Shown one piece after another: positions 1 through 7,847 of a DNA stretch of 22,581 nt. The notes beneath the pieces were generated by a model, which saw only the letters and a list, made by a program, of their open reading frames with translations, was not told the origin of the DNA and did no database searches. Within the stretch, counting starts at the first letter, position 1. Every line of letters begins with the position of its first letter. The position numbers were made by a program, and so were the translations under genes. This DNA comes from JBDSGC01 sp046594105 (GTDB lineage: Bacteria > Acidobacteriota > Thermoanaerobaculia > Gp7-AA8), in assembly GCA_046594105.1 (NCBI GenBank), contig JBKJQB010000340.1, positions 1-22,581 of the forward strand. The letters are read 5' to 3'.

Positions 1-734
1 ATGGCCACGTCGATGCTCCCCTCGTGCTTCACCTCGGCCACGTCGCGGACCCGGCGCAGCAACCGGTTGGCGATGCGTGGCGTGCCGCGCGCGCGCCGGG
101 CGATCTCGTGCGCGCCGTCGGCCGTGATGTTGATACCGAGGATGTCGGAGGAGCGTTGGACGATGATGACCAGAGACTCCACATCGTAGAAGTCGAGCCG
201 GTGGACGATGCCGAAGCGGGCCCGCAACGGGGCGGTCAGCAGGCCGGCCCGTGTGGTCGCACCGATCAACGTGAACGGCTGCAGCTCGACCTTCAGCGTG
301 CGCGCCGCCGGCCCCTGCCCGATGATCACGTCGATGGAAAAATCCTCCATGGCCGAATAGAGCACCTCTTCGACTGGAGCGGGAAGACGATGGATTTCGT
401 CAATGAAGAGCGCGTCGCCTTTCTCGAGGTTGGTGACGATGGCCACCAGATCGCCGGGACGCTCCAGAGCTGGCCCGGACGTCGTGCGGATCCGGGCGTT
501 CATCTCGTTGGCGATGATGTTGCCGAGGGTGGTCTTGCCCAGGCCGGGAGGGCCGAAGAGCAGCACGTGATCGAGCGACTCGTTGCGCTTGCGGGCGGCC
601 TCCAGGGAGATTTCGAGGTTCTTCTTGACCTTGTGCTGACCGATGTACTCACGCAGAAACCGGGGGCGGAGGGAAAGCTCGGCCTGCAATTCATCGTCGA
701 GGGGCTCGGCTGCGAGCAGTCGGTCATCGGACAT
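1..734 (-). CDS. ruvB: Holliday junction branch-migration helicase RuvB (3' part cut off by window edge)
   Basis: This is the motor ATPase of the RuvABC complex, which drives branch migration of Holliday junctions in recombinational repair. The first 244 codons are visible, from ATG at 734; the C-terminal part (family length about 330-350 residues) lies outside the window. Visible motifs: the N-terminal RPRFLREYIGQ region, Walker A GPPGLGKTT with K67, Walker B/DEIH at residues 112-115, the sensor-1 region GATTRAGLL, and the start of the winged-helix region (GTPRIANRLLRRVRD). No Shine-Dalgarno sequence is seen before the ATG; a TAAACT hexamer lies 11 nt upstream, so the leader may be very short. 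It follows pilS on the same strand, separated by about 150 bp rich in hairpins. RuvA and RuvC are not in view. Identity is secure. Confidence 0.97.
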   Translation of the reverse strand, partial: MSDDRLLAAEPLDDELQAELSLRPRFLREYIGQHKVKKNLEISLEAARKRNESLDHVLLFGPPGLGKTTLGNIIANEMNARIRTTSGPALERPGDLVAIVTNLEKGDALFIDEIHRLPAPVEEVLYSAMEDFSIDVIIGQGPAARTLKVELQPFTLIGATTRAGLLTAPLRARFGIVHRLDFYDVESLVIIVQRSSDILGINITADGAHEIARRARGTPRIANRLLRRVRDVAEVKHEGSIDVA

Positions 735-746
735 GGTTCGTTCGGA

Positions 747-828
747 GTTTACCCCGCTGGCCAAACCAGCGTTTACCCCCGGTTGGCGCCGGGGGCTACA
801 TTCTTTCGCCGGCTGCGCCGGCTGGTCC
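747..828. repeat. Hairpin cluster with direct repeat between pilS and ruvB
   Basis: Three consecutive hairpins: arms 755-760/766-771 (CGCTGG, 5-nt loop), 776-782/789-795 (7 bp) and 808-813/817-822 (GCCGGC, 3-nt loop). The 9-mer GTTTACCCC occurs twice, at 747-755 and 771-779, flanking the first hairpin. There is no T-run, so this is not a standard intrinsic terminator, although it lies downstream of pilS and upstream of ruvB on their strand. The 12-mer GCCGGCTGGTCC at 817-828 recurs at 15388-15399 before lexA, inside another palindromic element, which suggests a REP-like family. Confidence 0.5.
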
Positions 829-888
829 GCGCGCGCGTTGTTTCGGATTCATGCCGGACTGCATGACATGCGCGCTTTCCCTTATGGG

Positions 889-2580
889 CTACGACAGCGT
901 TCCCGAGGCCACCGCGGGCGTGGCGCGCATGCCGGGATCGGTGGGAACTCTGCTTCGCGCAGGTGCATTGTCAGGAAGGACGATGGTGATGGTGCTGCCG
1001 GCGCCCTCTCGCGAGAGCACGTCGATGCGGCCGTCATGCTCCTGCACGATGCGGTAGGAGATGGCCATGCCCAGGCCGGTGCCCGACGGAAAATTCGTGC
1101 GGAACGGTTGAAACAGCCGGCGCTGGTCGGCGTCGGTCATTCCTTTTCCGTTATCGGTAAACAGGATCCGGTACGTTCCACCCGACACCTCGGTGGTCAC
1201 ACGCAGGCAGCCGCCGCCGGCCATGGCCTGCACCGCGTTGCGGGCCAGATTCCAGAACACCTGCCGGATCTGGTCTGCGTCGCCTACCAGGGTGTAGGCG
1301 GGAGGAACGATGGAGCGCTCAATGACGTGATCGGGACGGAGCTCGGCGGAGTTCACCAGCAGGTCGAGGGTCTCCGCCAGGTTCGCGGCGATGTCGAATT
1401 CGGCAGCGCGTTTCTCCTGCGGCTTGACGAAGCGGAGAAAGTCGGCGATCGATTTGTTGAGGCGGTCCGACTCCTTGAGGATGATCGACATCAGGCGCTC
1501 TTCCTGGGGCGAAAGGGCGGTGGACTTTTTGAGCACCTGCACGGACCCGGCGATCGCGGCGAGCGGATTGCGGATCTCGTGGGCAATGCCTGCGGACAGC
1601 TCGCCGACCGCGGCCATTCGATCCTTCAGCCGGAGCTCGGCCTCCAGCATCTTCATGTCGGTGAGGTCCTGAAAGATCAGGGTGTAGCCGGAAGCACTCC
1701 CTTCGATGGTGTTGAGTGGGGTGACCGCGTAACCGAAGCTGTGCAGCTCGTCGCCCACGTGAAAATCGTCCCGCTCCCTGCGCACGACGGGGCCGGTGGT
1801 CAGGGTGGCCCGGACCTCATACCACTCCTCATCCGAGAAGAACTCGAGATCGGAGAGCCGCTTGCCGATGGTGGCGTGCAGATCGCGATGAAGAATGAGG
1901 CAGCCTGCAGGATTGACGAAGGTGACAATGCCGTCCGGCGACAGGGTGATCAATCCCGAGGGGATGGACTCCACCACGTTCTGGTTGAGGGCGCGAAGCT
2001 CCGCCAGATTCTGGCGGTTCACGTCCAGCTCCTCGAACGTCTTCTTCAGTTTCTCGGAGAGGTAAGAAGTGAGGAGTGCCGTGGCGTAGAACCCGGCGAA
2101 GTTCGTGGCCATATTCAGGTAGAGACGCGAGGAGGTCCAGGGCGTGGGCACGAACCAGGACTGCTCCGGCAGGGGCAGCACGCCGTAGTACATCAAGTCC
2201 CCCAGCGCGCCGTACAGGATCACCGCGCCGCTGGCCGCGAGAATGCCCCCGCGGCGGAACAGCAGCATCGACGCGGTGATGATGGAGACGAGGTAAAGGA
2301 ACGAGAACGGCGAGTCCAGTCCTCCAGTGAAGTACACCAGCAGCGTTTCCACCAGCAGGTCCCCTGCCGTCTGAATGGCCAGGTTCATCTTCCGCGAACG
2401 GCCGAATCTTCCGAAGGCGATGTAGAGGAGGGTCAGGGCGTAGGTCACACCTGCGGTTACGTACAGGTAGTTGATGGGCAGCAGCTCGCGGACGGTGTAC
2501 TGAATGATCAGTGCGGCAAGCAGCAGCGTCGTCACAACGACGACACGGACAGCGATCAACATGCGGGCGTCGCTGGGCAT
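889..2580 (-). CDS. pilS: PilS-like membrane sensor histidine kinase with PAS domain
   Basis: A 563-residue two-component sensor kinase. Residues 1 to about 180 are a string of hydrophobic segments (probably six membrane helices), as in PilS. They are followed by a short coiled linker, a PAS domain (roughly 200-310, starting near NVVESIPSGLITLSPDG), a HisKA dimerisation domain with phospho-acceptor H334 in AHEIRNPL, and a HATPase domain with N box (FWNLARNAVQAM), G1 (DNGKGM) and G2 (GTGLGMAIS). The C-terminal tail of about 25 residues is low-complexity. It lies directly downstream of pilC, supporting the PilS assignment; PilS with PilR normally controls pilin transcription through sigma-54. 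PilR is absent here, since ruvB follows. No Shine-Dalgarno is visible, and both a terminator and a leader hairpin precede the start. The exact name rests on domain layout and context. Confidence 0.88.
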   Translation of the reverse strand: MPSDARMLIAVRVVVVTTLLLAALIIQYTVRELLPINYLYVTAGVTYALTLLYIAFGRFGRSRKMNLAIQTAGDLLVETLLVYFTGGLDSPFSFLYLVSIITASMLLFRRGGILAASGAVILYGALGDLMYYGVLPLPEQSWFVPTPWTSSRLYLNMATNFAGFYATALLTSYLSEKLKKTFEELDVNRQNLAELRALNQNVVESIPSGLITLSPDGIVTFVNPAGCLILHRDLHATIGKRLSDLEFFSDEEWYEVRATLTTGPVVRRERDDFHVGDELHSFGYAVTPLNTIEGSASGYTLIFQDLTDMKMLEAELRLKDRMAAVGELSAGIAHEIRNPLAAIAGSVQVLKKSTALSPQEERLMSIILKESDRLNKSIADFLRFVKPQEKRAAEFDIAANLAETLDLLVNSAELRPDHVIERSIVPPAYTLVGDADQIRQVFWNLARNAVQAMAGGGCLRVTTEVSGGTYRILFTDNGKGMTDADQRRLFQPFRTNFPSGTGLGMAISYRIVQEHDGRIDVLSREGAGSTITIVLPDNAPARSRVPTDPGMRATPAVASGTLS

Positions 2581-2587
2581 GATCAGG

Positions 2588-2605
2588 CGTCGCGGCTGCG
2601 CGACG
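2588..2605 (-). promoter_or_regulatory. Leader hairpin immediately upstream of pilS start
   Basis: A perfect 7-bp stem (2588-2594 with 2599-2605, CGTCGCG/CGCGACG) with a 4-nt loop ends 7 nt before the pilS ATG, where a ribosome-binding site would normally sit. It could limit pilS translation. A functional role is inference. Confidence 0.35.
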
Positions 2606-2620
2606 ACTTGCAGATTAAAG

Positions 2621-2648
2621 CAAAAGGGCGGCGCCGGAGCGCCGCCCT
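2621..2648 (-). terminator. Intrinsic terminator after pilC
   Basis: On the minus strand a perfect 9-bp GC stem (arms 2626-2634 and 2639-2647, 4-nt loop) is followed by TTTTGCTTT, 23 nt past the pilC stop. It should end most pilB-pilT-pilC transcripts and separates them from pilS, whose start codon is only about 40 nt further on. Confidence 0.85.
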
Positions 2649-2670
2649 ATCAAAATCGTGGAATGGCGTC

Positions 2671-3870
2671 TTATCCGACCTTGCCGATCAGGGTGAACAT
2701 CGGCATGTACATGGCGATGACGATGCCACCGATGGCCACACCGAGGAAGGCGATCAGGATCGGCTCGAGCAGCTTCATCAGGCCGGCCACGGCGGTGTCG
2801 ACCTCGTCCTCGTAGAAATCCGCGATCTTGGAGAGCATGGTGTCCAGCGCACCGGTCTGCTCGCCGACCGCGATCATCTGCACGACCATGGAAGGGAACA
2901 CTTCCGTCTCTGCCAGCGGCTCGCTGATGGTCTTGCCCTCTTCTACCGACTTGCGGGTGGCCATGATGGCGTCTTCCACCACCGAGTTGCCGGCGGTGCG
3001 GGCGGTGATCTGCAGACCGTCGAGGATGGGAACGCCCGATGAGGTCAGCGTCGAGAGGGTGCGGCAGAAGCGGGCCACCGCAATCTTGCGCAGCAGCATG
3101 CCCAGAACCGGAGCCTTCAGGAGAATGCCGTCCAGCACACGCTTGCCCTTGTAGGTGGCGTGGTATTTCCGCAACGAGAAGACGGTGGTGAAGCCCACCC
3201 CTCCAATCAGCCACCAGTAGCCGGCGATGAAGTTGGAGAGCGCGATGACGATGACCGTGGGCATCGGCAAATCAGCGCCCAGACCTTTGAACAGGGCGGC
3301 GAAGACGGGGATGACCTTCCACAGAATGATGGCCACGACGATCACGGCGATGGAGATGACCGACACCGGGTAGATCATGGCCGCCTTCACCTGGGCGTTG
3401 AGCTTGACCGACTTCTCGATGTACTGCGCCAGGCGCTGGAGGATGGTGTCGAGAATACCGCCCGCCTCGCCCGCCGCAATCATGTTGGTGAAGAGGTTGT
3501 CGAAGATCTTGGGGTGCTTGCGCATGGCGTCGGCGAGGTTCGATCCCGACTCCACGTCCTGGCGAATCTGCAGCATGGCCCGCTTGAAGACCTTGTGCTC
3601 CTGCTGCGACCCAAGGATCTCCAGGCACTGCACCAGCGGCAGGCCGGCGTCGATCATGACCGAGAACTGACGCGTGAAGATGGCGATCAGCTGCGGGGGG
3701 ACCTTCCCTCCAAACTTCGGAAAGGCCAGCTCCTTGCCTTGTTCCTTGACGGCCGTGACGACGATCTGCTGGCGCCGCAACGATGCGATGACGGAGTCTT
3801 TCGAATCCGCCACCAGGACGCCTGCGGTGTCTCCCGCCCTTCCTCTCCCCTTCCATTCAAACGTCGGCAT
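2671..3870 (-). CDS. pilC: Type IV pilus inner-membrane platform protein PilC (GspF family)
   Basis: A 399-residue polytopic inner-membrane protein of the GspF/PilC family, the usual length. It forms the platform on which the PilB and PilT ATPases act to add or remove pilin subunits. The N-terminal cytoplasmic segment (TFEWKGRGRAGDTAGV) precedes two homologous GspF domains, near residues 65-190 and 270-395. Both carry the family pattern: FTRQFSVMIDAGLPLVQCLE in the first and FCRTLSTLTSSGVPILDGL in the second. Hydrophobic segments lie near 165-185, 210-230 and at the C-terminus (LIAFLGVAIGGIVIAMYMPMF). A strong Shine-Dalgarno (AGGAGGAG) lies just upstream of the ATG. The gene starts 21 nt after pilT, so pilB-pilT-pilC form one operon ending in an intrinsic terminator. 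Confidence 0.96.
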   Translation of the reverse strand: MPTFEWKGRGRAGDTAGVLVADSKDSVIASLRRQQIVVTAVKEQGKELAFPKFGGKVPPQLIAIFTRQFSVMIDAGLPLVQCLEILGSQQEHKVFKRAMLQIRQDVESGSNLADAMRKHPKIFDNLFTNMIAAGEAGGILDTILQRLAQYIEKSVKLNAQVKAAMIYPVSVISIAVIVVAIILWKVIPVFAALFKGLGADLPMPTVIVIALSNFIAGYWWLIGGVGFTTVFSLRKYHATYKGKRVLDGILLKAPVLGMLLRKIAVARFCRTLSTLTSSGVPILDGLQITARTAGNSVVEDAIMATRKSVEEGKTISEPLAETEVFPSMVVQMIAVGEQTGALDTMLSKIADFYEDEVDTAVAGLMKLLEPILIAFLGVAIGGIVIAMYMPMFTLIGKVG

Positions 3871-3891
3871 GGTCTCCTCCTGTCAATTGCG

Positions 3892-5022
3892 TTAGGTCGC
3901 CGTGGGGCGGCGCGGGCCACCTTGCCCGGGCGTGCCCTGCGGGGTGATCGTTCCGGCACCACGGGAGATCATTTCCTGCAGTTCGTCGGGATTCGACGAA
4001 CGCGACAGCGCAAGCTGCAGGCTGATCTGCTTCTTGAAGTATAGAGTTGCCAGCGACTGGTTGAAGGTCTGCATTCCGTACTTGGCCTGTCCGGTCTGCA
4101 TCATCGAATAGATCTGGTGCACCTTGTCCTCGCGGATGAGGTTCCGGATGGCGGCGTTGGGCACCAGGATCTCCATGGCCATGACCCGGCCCTTGCCATT
4201 GGCCTTGGGAAGCAGGGTCTGGCAGAGGATGCCCTCCAGCACGAAGGAAAGCTGCGCGCGAATCTGGGACTGCTGGTGCGCCGGGAAGACGTCGACCACG
4301 CGGTTGATGGTCTGGGCGGCGGAGTTGGTGTGCAGGGTACCGAAGGTCAAGTGGCCGGTTTCGGCGATGCGCAGCGCCGACTCGATCGTCTCCAGGTCAC
4401 GCATCTCGCCGATGAGAACCACGTCGGGATCCTGGCGCAGGGCCGACTTCAGCGAGTTGGTGAAGGAATGCGTATCTGCGTGCAGCTCCCGCTGATTGAC
4501 GATGCAACTCTTGTGTTGATGGAGGAACTCCACCGGATCCTCGATGGTGATGATGTGCTCGTGGCGCTCGCGGTTGATCTTGTCGATCATCGCGGCGAGC
4601 GTGGTCGACTTGCCCGAGCCGGTCGGTCCGGTGACCAGCACCAGACCGCGCGGGCGATTGCAGATCTCTTCGACCACCTGCGGCAGCCCGAGCTCCTTGA
4701 ATCCGAGGATCTCGTAGGGGATCTGCCGGTACACGGCCGCGGTGGCGCCGCGCTGGTTGAAGATGTTCGCCCGGAAGCGGGCCAGGCCCTTGATCCCGAA
4801 CGAGAGATCGAGCTCGAGGTTCTCTTCAAAGCGATGCTTCTGCGCGTCGGTCAGCACCGAGTAGGCCAGCTGTTTGGTTTCCGGAGCGGTCATCGGTGGC
4901 ATATCCAGAGGGGTCAGCTTGCCGTCGATGCGGATCTGGGGGGGAGAATTCGTTGTGATGTGGAGATCGGAGCCTCCACGTTCAACCATCGTCTTCAGCA
5001 GCTGGTGCAGGGTGACGCTCAT
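3892..5022 (-). CDS. pilT: Type IV pilus retraction ATPase PilT
   Basis: A 376-residue cytoplasmic hexameric ATPase that powers pilus retraction and twitching. Motifs: N-terminal GGSDLHI...IDGKL, Walker A GPTGSGKST with K138, Asp box (IITIEDPVEFLH), Walker B (DVVLIGEMRDLET) and His box (GHLTFGTLHTNSA). The C-terminal AIRNLIRE signature, needed for retraction in characterised PilT proteins, is also present. These features distinguish it from PilB, as does the lack of the PilB N-terminal domain and the zinc-binding cysteines. The tail after residue 345 is Gly/Pro/Arg-rich and variable. A Shine-Dalgarno (AGGTGGAG) precedes ATG 5022. It lies 21 nt after pilB and 21 nt before pilC. PilU or other paralogues are not in view. 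Confidence 0.97.
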   Translation of the reverse strand: MSVTLHQLLKTMVERGGSDLHITTNSPPQIRIDGKLTPLDMPPMTAPETKQLAYSVLTDAQKHRFEENLELDLSFGIKGLARFRANIFNQRGATAAVYRQIPYEILGFKELGLPQVVEEICNRPRGLVLVTGPTGSGKSTTLAAMIDKINRERHEHIITIEDPVEFLHQHKSCIVNQRELHADTHSFTNSLKSALRQDPDVVLIGEMRDLETIESALRIAETGHLTFGTLHTNSAAQTINRVVDVFPAHQQSQIRAQLSFVLEGILCQTLLPKANGKGRVMAMEILVPNAAIRNLIREDKVHQIYSMMQTGQAKYGMQTFNQSLATLYFKKQISLQLALSRSSNPDELQEMISRGAGTITPQGTPGQGGPRRPTAT

Positions 5023-5043
5023 GTTTTCTCCACCTGGTGCGGT

Positions 5044-6759
5044 CTACAGCACGGTTTCGCGAACAACTTCCTCGATCGTGGTGATTCCTTCTTTGATCTT
5101 GATCAGCCCGGAACGGCGCAGGCTGATCATCCCCACTTCCGCGGCCCGCTTCTTGATGTCGATGGCAGTCCCGCCGGAGAGGATGAGCTCCCGGATTGCG
5201 TCGTCGATGACCATCACCTCGACCAGTCCGACCCGCCCTTTGTACCCCGTGCTGTTGCACTTTTCACAGCCGCGGCCTTTGTAGACTTTGAAGGTCTCGA
5301 CCTCCTCCTTGGAGTACCCGAGATTGATCAGCGCCTGCGGCGTCATGTCCACTTCCTCTTTGCACGAACCGCAGATCCGCCGGACCAGCCGCTGTGCGGC
5401 GATGAGCTGAACCGAAGTGGCCACCAGAAAGGGCTCGATGCCCATGTTCATCAGGCGGTTGATGGTCGAGGGAGCATCGTTGGTGTGGAGTGTGGAGAGA
5501 ACCAGATGGCCGGTGAGCGCGGCCTTGATGGCGATCTCCGCCGTTTCGAAGTCGCGGATCTCGCCGACCAGGATGATGTTCGGATCCTGTCGGAGAAACG
5601 ACCGAAGCGTCGCCGCGAAGTTCAGCCCGATCGACTCTTTCATCTGCACCTGATTGATTCCCGGAAGGTTGAACTCCACGGGATCCTCGGCGGTCATGAT
5701 GTTGACCTCGGGCGAGTTGACCTTGGCCAGCGCCGAATACAGCGTGTTCGTCTTCCCCGAACCGGTCGGGCCGGTCACCAGTACCATGCCCCAGGGCTTG
5801 AAGATGGCCTCTTCGAACTTCACCAGCGACTCCGCTTCGAACCCGAGCTTGGTCATGTCCAGGCGCAGGTTGTCCTTGTCCAGAAGGCGCATGACGATCT
5901 TCTCGCCGAACAGCGTGGGGAGCACGGACACGCGGAAGTCGAGCTCTTTGTTCTTGTCATTGAGCTTCATCTTCAGCTTGATGCGCCCGTCCTGCGGCAG
6001 CCGCTTTTCCGAGATGTCCAGCTTGGCCAGAATCTTCATGCGCGAGGTGATGGCGTCCTTCAGCTTCAAGGGCGGGTTCATGATCTCGTACAGGATTCCG
6101 TCGATCCGGAAGCGCACACGGAACTCTTTCTCGTAAGGCTCGATGTGAATGTCGGAGGCGCCGCGCTTGATGGCGTCGGTGAGAATCAGGTTCACCAGCT
6201 TGACGACCGGAGCTTCCTCCGCCCCTTCCGTCAACTCCTCGGCGTTGAGCTCCTCTTCTTCTTCCATCACCTCCAGATCGGCGCTTTCCGATTGCTGGAG
6301 GTCCTCCATCACCTTCTTCAGCTCGAGCGAGGAGGTCGACCCGTAATAGTTGTCGATGGAAGCCTTGATCCCGAGCTCGGAAGCCACCACCGGCTCCACG
6401 TTGTAGCCGGTCATGAACTTGATGTCGTCCATGGCGAAGACGTTGGTGGGATCGGCCATGGCGATGGTGATCGTCGCCCCGGTCTTGTTGACCGGCAGGA
6501 TGTTGTACTTCCGGGCCACGTCGGCAGGGATCAGCTTGATGACGCTCGAGTCGATCTCAAAATGGGCGAGATTGATGGAGGGGACCCCGAACTGCTGGGA
6601 GAGACACTCTGTAATGTCCTCTTCAGAGACGAAGCCGAGCTTGATGAGGGTCTCACCGAGCTTTCCGCCAGTCTCCTTCTGGACCTTCAAGGCATCTTTG
6701 AGCTGATCCTGGCTGATCAGGCTCGCTTTGGTCAGCAATTCTCCGAGACGTACGCTCAT
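5044..6759 (-). CDS. pilB: Type IV pilus extension ATPase PilB with MshEN-type N-terminal domain
   Basis: A 571-residue assembly ATPase that energises pilin polymerisation through PilC. Residues 4-56 match the MshEN layout: two 24-residue motifs (R4-Q27 and K33-Q56) split by a 5-residue spacer; such domains bind c-di-GMP in MshE and several PilB proteins. The Gly expected at position 10 of the first motif is Ser13. A negatively charged linker lies near 150-175. The ATPase core has Walker A GPTGSGKTNT with K336, Asp box (TAEDPVEF), Walker B (NIILVGEIRDFET) and His box (GHLVLSTLHTNDA). Two CxxC pairs (CGSC and CEKC) form the usual zinc site. It is the first gene of pilB-pilT-pilC, behind a consensus-like promoter. 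No good Shine-Dalgarno is seen, but MSVRLGELL is the normal family N-terminus. Confidence 0.97.
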   Translation of the reverse strand: MSVRLGELLTKASLISQDQLKDALKVQKETGGKLGETLIKLGFVSEEDITECLSQQFGVPSINLAHFEIDSSVIKLIPADVARKYNILPVNKTGATITIAMADPTNVFAMDDIKFMTGYNVEPVVASELGIKASIDNYYGSTSSLELKKVMEDLQQSESADLEVMEEEEELNAEELTEGAEEAPVVKLVNLILTDAIKRGASDIHIEPYEKEFRVRFRIDGILYEIMNPPLKLKDAITSRMKILAKLDISEKRLPQDGRIKLKMKLNDKNKELDFRVSVLPTLFGEKIVMRLLDKDNLRLDMTKLGFEAESLVKFEEAIFKPWGMVLVTGPTGSGKTNTLYSALAKVNSPEVNIMTAEDPVEFNLPGINQVQMKESIGLNFAATLRSFLRQDPNIILVGEIRDFETAEIAIKAALTGHLVLSTLHTNDAPSTINRLMNMGIEPFLVATSVQLIAAQRLVRRICGSCKEEVDMTPQALINLGYSKEEVETFKVYKGRGCEKCNSTGYKGRVGLVEVMVIDDAIRELILSGGTAIDIKKRAAEVGMISLRRSGLIKIKEGITTIEEVVRETVL

Positions 6760-6837
6760 AGGGGTTCAGTGAAGTCTCCGCCGCCTCGAAAAATCGACAA
6801 GTTTCGTCCGATGAGGGTTTTGGAACGACGACGGTCG

Positions 6838-6867
6838 AGTTTACCTTTCCGGGGGAAGGGGCGTCAA
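6838..6867 (-). promoter_or_regulatory. Sigma-70-type promoter for pilB
   Basis: On the minus strand TTGACG (6867-6862) and TAAACT (6843-6838) are separated by 18 bp, about 80 nt upstream of the pilB start. This is the best -35/-10 pair between csgG and pilB, and it lies below the csgG terminator, so pilB-pilT-pilC probably has its own transcript. Confidence 0.55.
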
Positions 6868-6946
6868 CGGCGTTTTATTTGTAGAAGTTAGCCCGGGATC
6901 GACGGTTGAGATCGGACCCTGAGCCCTTCGCCCCGGTCATCACGGC

Positions 6947-6981
6947 AAAAAAAGGCCGCCCCATCCACGGGGCGGCCGGTT
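6947..6981 (-). terminator. Intrinsic terminator after csgG-like gene
   Basis: A perfect 9-bp stem (6954-6962 with 6969-6977, 6-nt loop) is followed on the minus strand by seven T residues (complement of 6947-6953), 22 nt past the stop codon of the csgG-like gene. On the plus strand it is followed by GGTTTTGATT, but no plus-strand gene ends here. Confidence 0.88.
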
Positions 6982-6999
6982 TTGATTCCTGAAAACAGG

Positions 7000-7707
7000 T
7001 CATTCAATCCGCAGCGAGCTCTTCGTCTTGGTGCGGCGATTCTTCTCTTTGGCGTTGTACGCGTCCATGCAGCTGCCTTTGTCGACCATGGCGCATTCGA
7101 GGTACTCAGCGATTTCGATGATGGCGCCACGAATCGCCTTGCCCGTCGGCGTGTTTTCGTACTTGCCGAGGCTTCCACCCCAGCCGCCGCGATAGACGCT
7201 GCCGGCCATTCCGTAATTCGTTGCCCGCCCTTCGACGGTGCGCGTGAATTCCACTTCGCCCGTGGTGGTGTCGACCACCCGCAGATCGACGGCGAGATAG
7301 GCCTCTTCCTTCTTGCCGCCGACGCTGATGCCATGAAAACTCAGGCCGCCGCCCGTGCCTGCCGTCTGGCTGTCAAACGCCGAGACCGTGGCGAAGACGA
7401 GGTAGCGAGCCCCGGTGAGCTTGCCCAGCTTCGCTCCGGTGGAACGGCTGATGCGGCCCGAGTCGGCCAGATCCTGTTCATCGAGCACGTGGTTGAGTTT
7501 CTGGCGCTCCACAAGTTTGAACTTCCCCGTCGAGGACAGCTCGTTGGTCAGCATCCCGGCAAGGTCCTTGCCGACGTCGGATCGCCACCAGTTCGCTGAT
7601 GTCTCGTTCTTGAACTCAGCGACACCGACGGCCGGTCGGTCGGAGGCCACGGCGGAGACTGCGATGAAAAGGACTAGAACGAAGGCAAACCGTTTCGCGT
7701 GACCCAT
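7000..7707 (-). CDS. Secreted CsgG/HfaB-family protein
   Basis: A 235-residue exported protein. Residues 1-22 form a signal peptide (basic MGHAKR, hydrophobic core FVLVLFIAVSAVA, then SDRP). There is no lipobox cysteine, so it is probably not lipidated, unlike classical CsgG. The mature part has the CsgG-family fold pattern: VGVAEFKNET at the N-terminus, then a helix and strand (GMLTNELSSTGKFKLVERQKLNHVLDEQ), LGKLTGARYLVFATVSAF, LAVDLRVVDTTTGEV and a C-terminal helix. Two cysteines near the end (ECAMVDKGSC) could form a disulfide. CsgG proteins form outer-membrane secretion pores, but many stand-alone relatives have unknown roles, and no csgA, csgE or csgF is nearby. A clear Shine-Dalgarno (GAGGAGAG) lies upstream of ATG. 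Family assignment is good; function is unknown. Confidence 0.82.
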   Translation of the reverse strand: MGHAKRFAFVLVLFIAVSAVASDRPAVGVAEFKNETSANWWRSDVGKDLAGMLTNELSSTGKFKLVERQKLNHVLDEQDLADSGRISRSTGAKLGKLTGARYLVFATVSAFDSQTAGTGGGLSFHGISVGGKKEEAYLAVDLRVVDTTTGEVEFTRTVEGRATNYGMAGSVYRGGWGGSLGKYENTPTGKAIRGAIIEIAEYLECAMVDKGSCMDAYNAKEKNRRTKTKSSLRIE

Positions 7708-7847
7708 GACTTCACTCTCCTCGTTGGGTAGTTGGGTGAGACTACGAGTTCACTCCTCTGCTCGCGGTGACTACGCTCACAGAGGGTTGTGCGGACGAAG
7801 CGGACCGGGTGAATCCAATGCCACAGCGACCCATACCAAACGTGAGT

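Noticed and set aside
4117..6891. 924-codon open frame on the plus strand opposite pilT and pilB (similar long frames at 643-3042 plus and 9951-11933 minus)
   Set aside because: They lie antisense to secure genes, have His/Asp/Gly/Arg-rich sequence typical of the opposite strand of GC-rich genes, and show no domain or ribosome-binding site.
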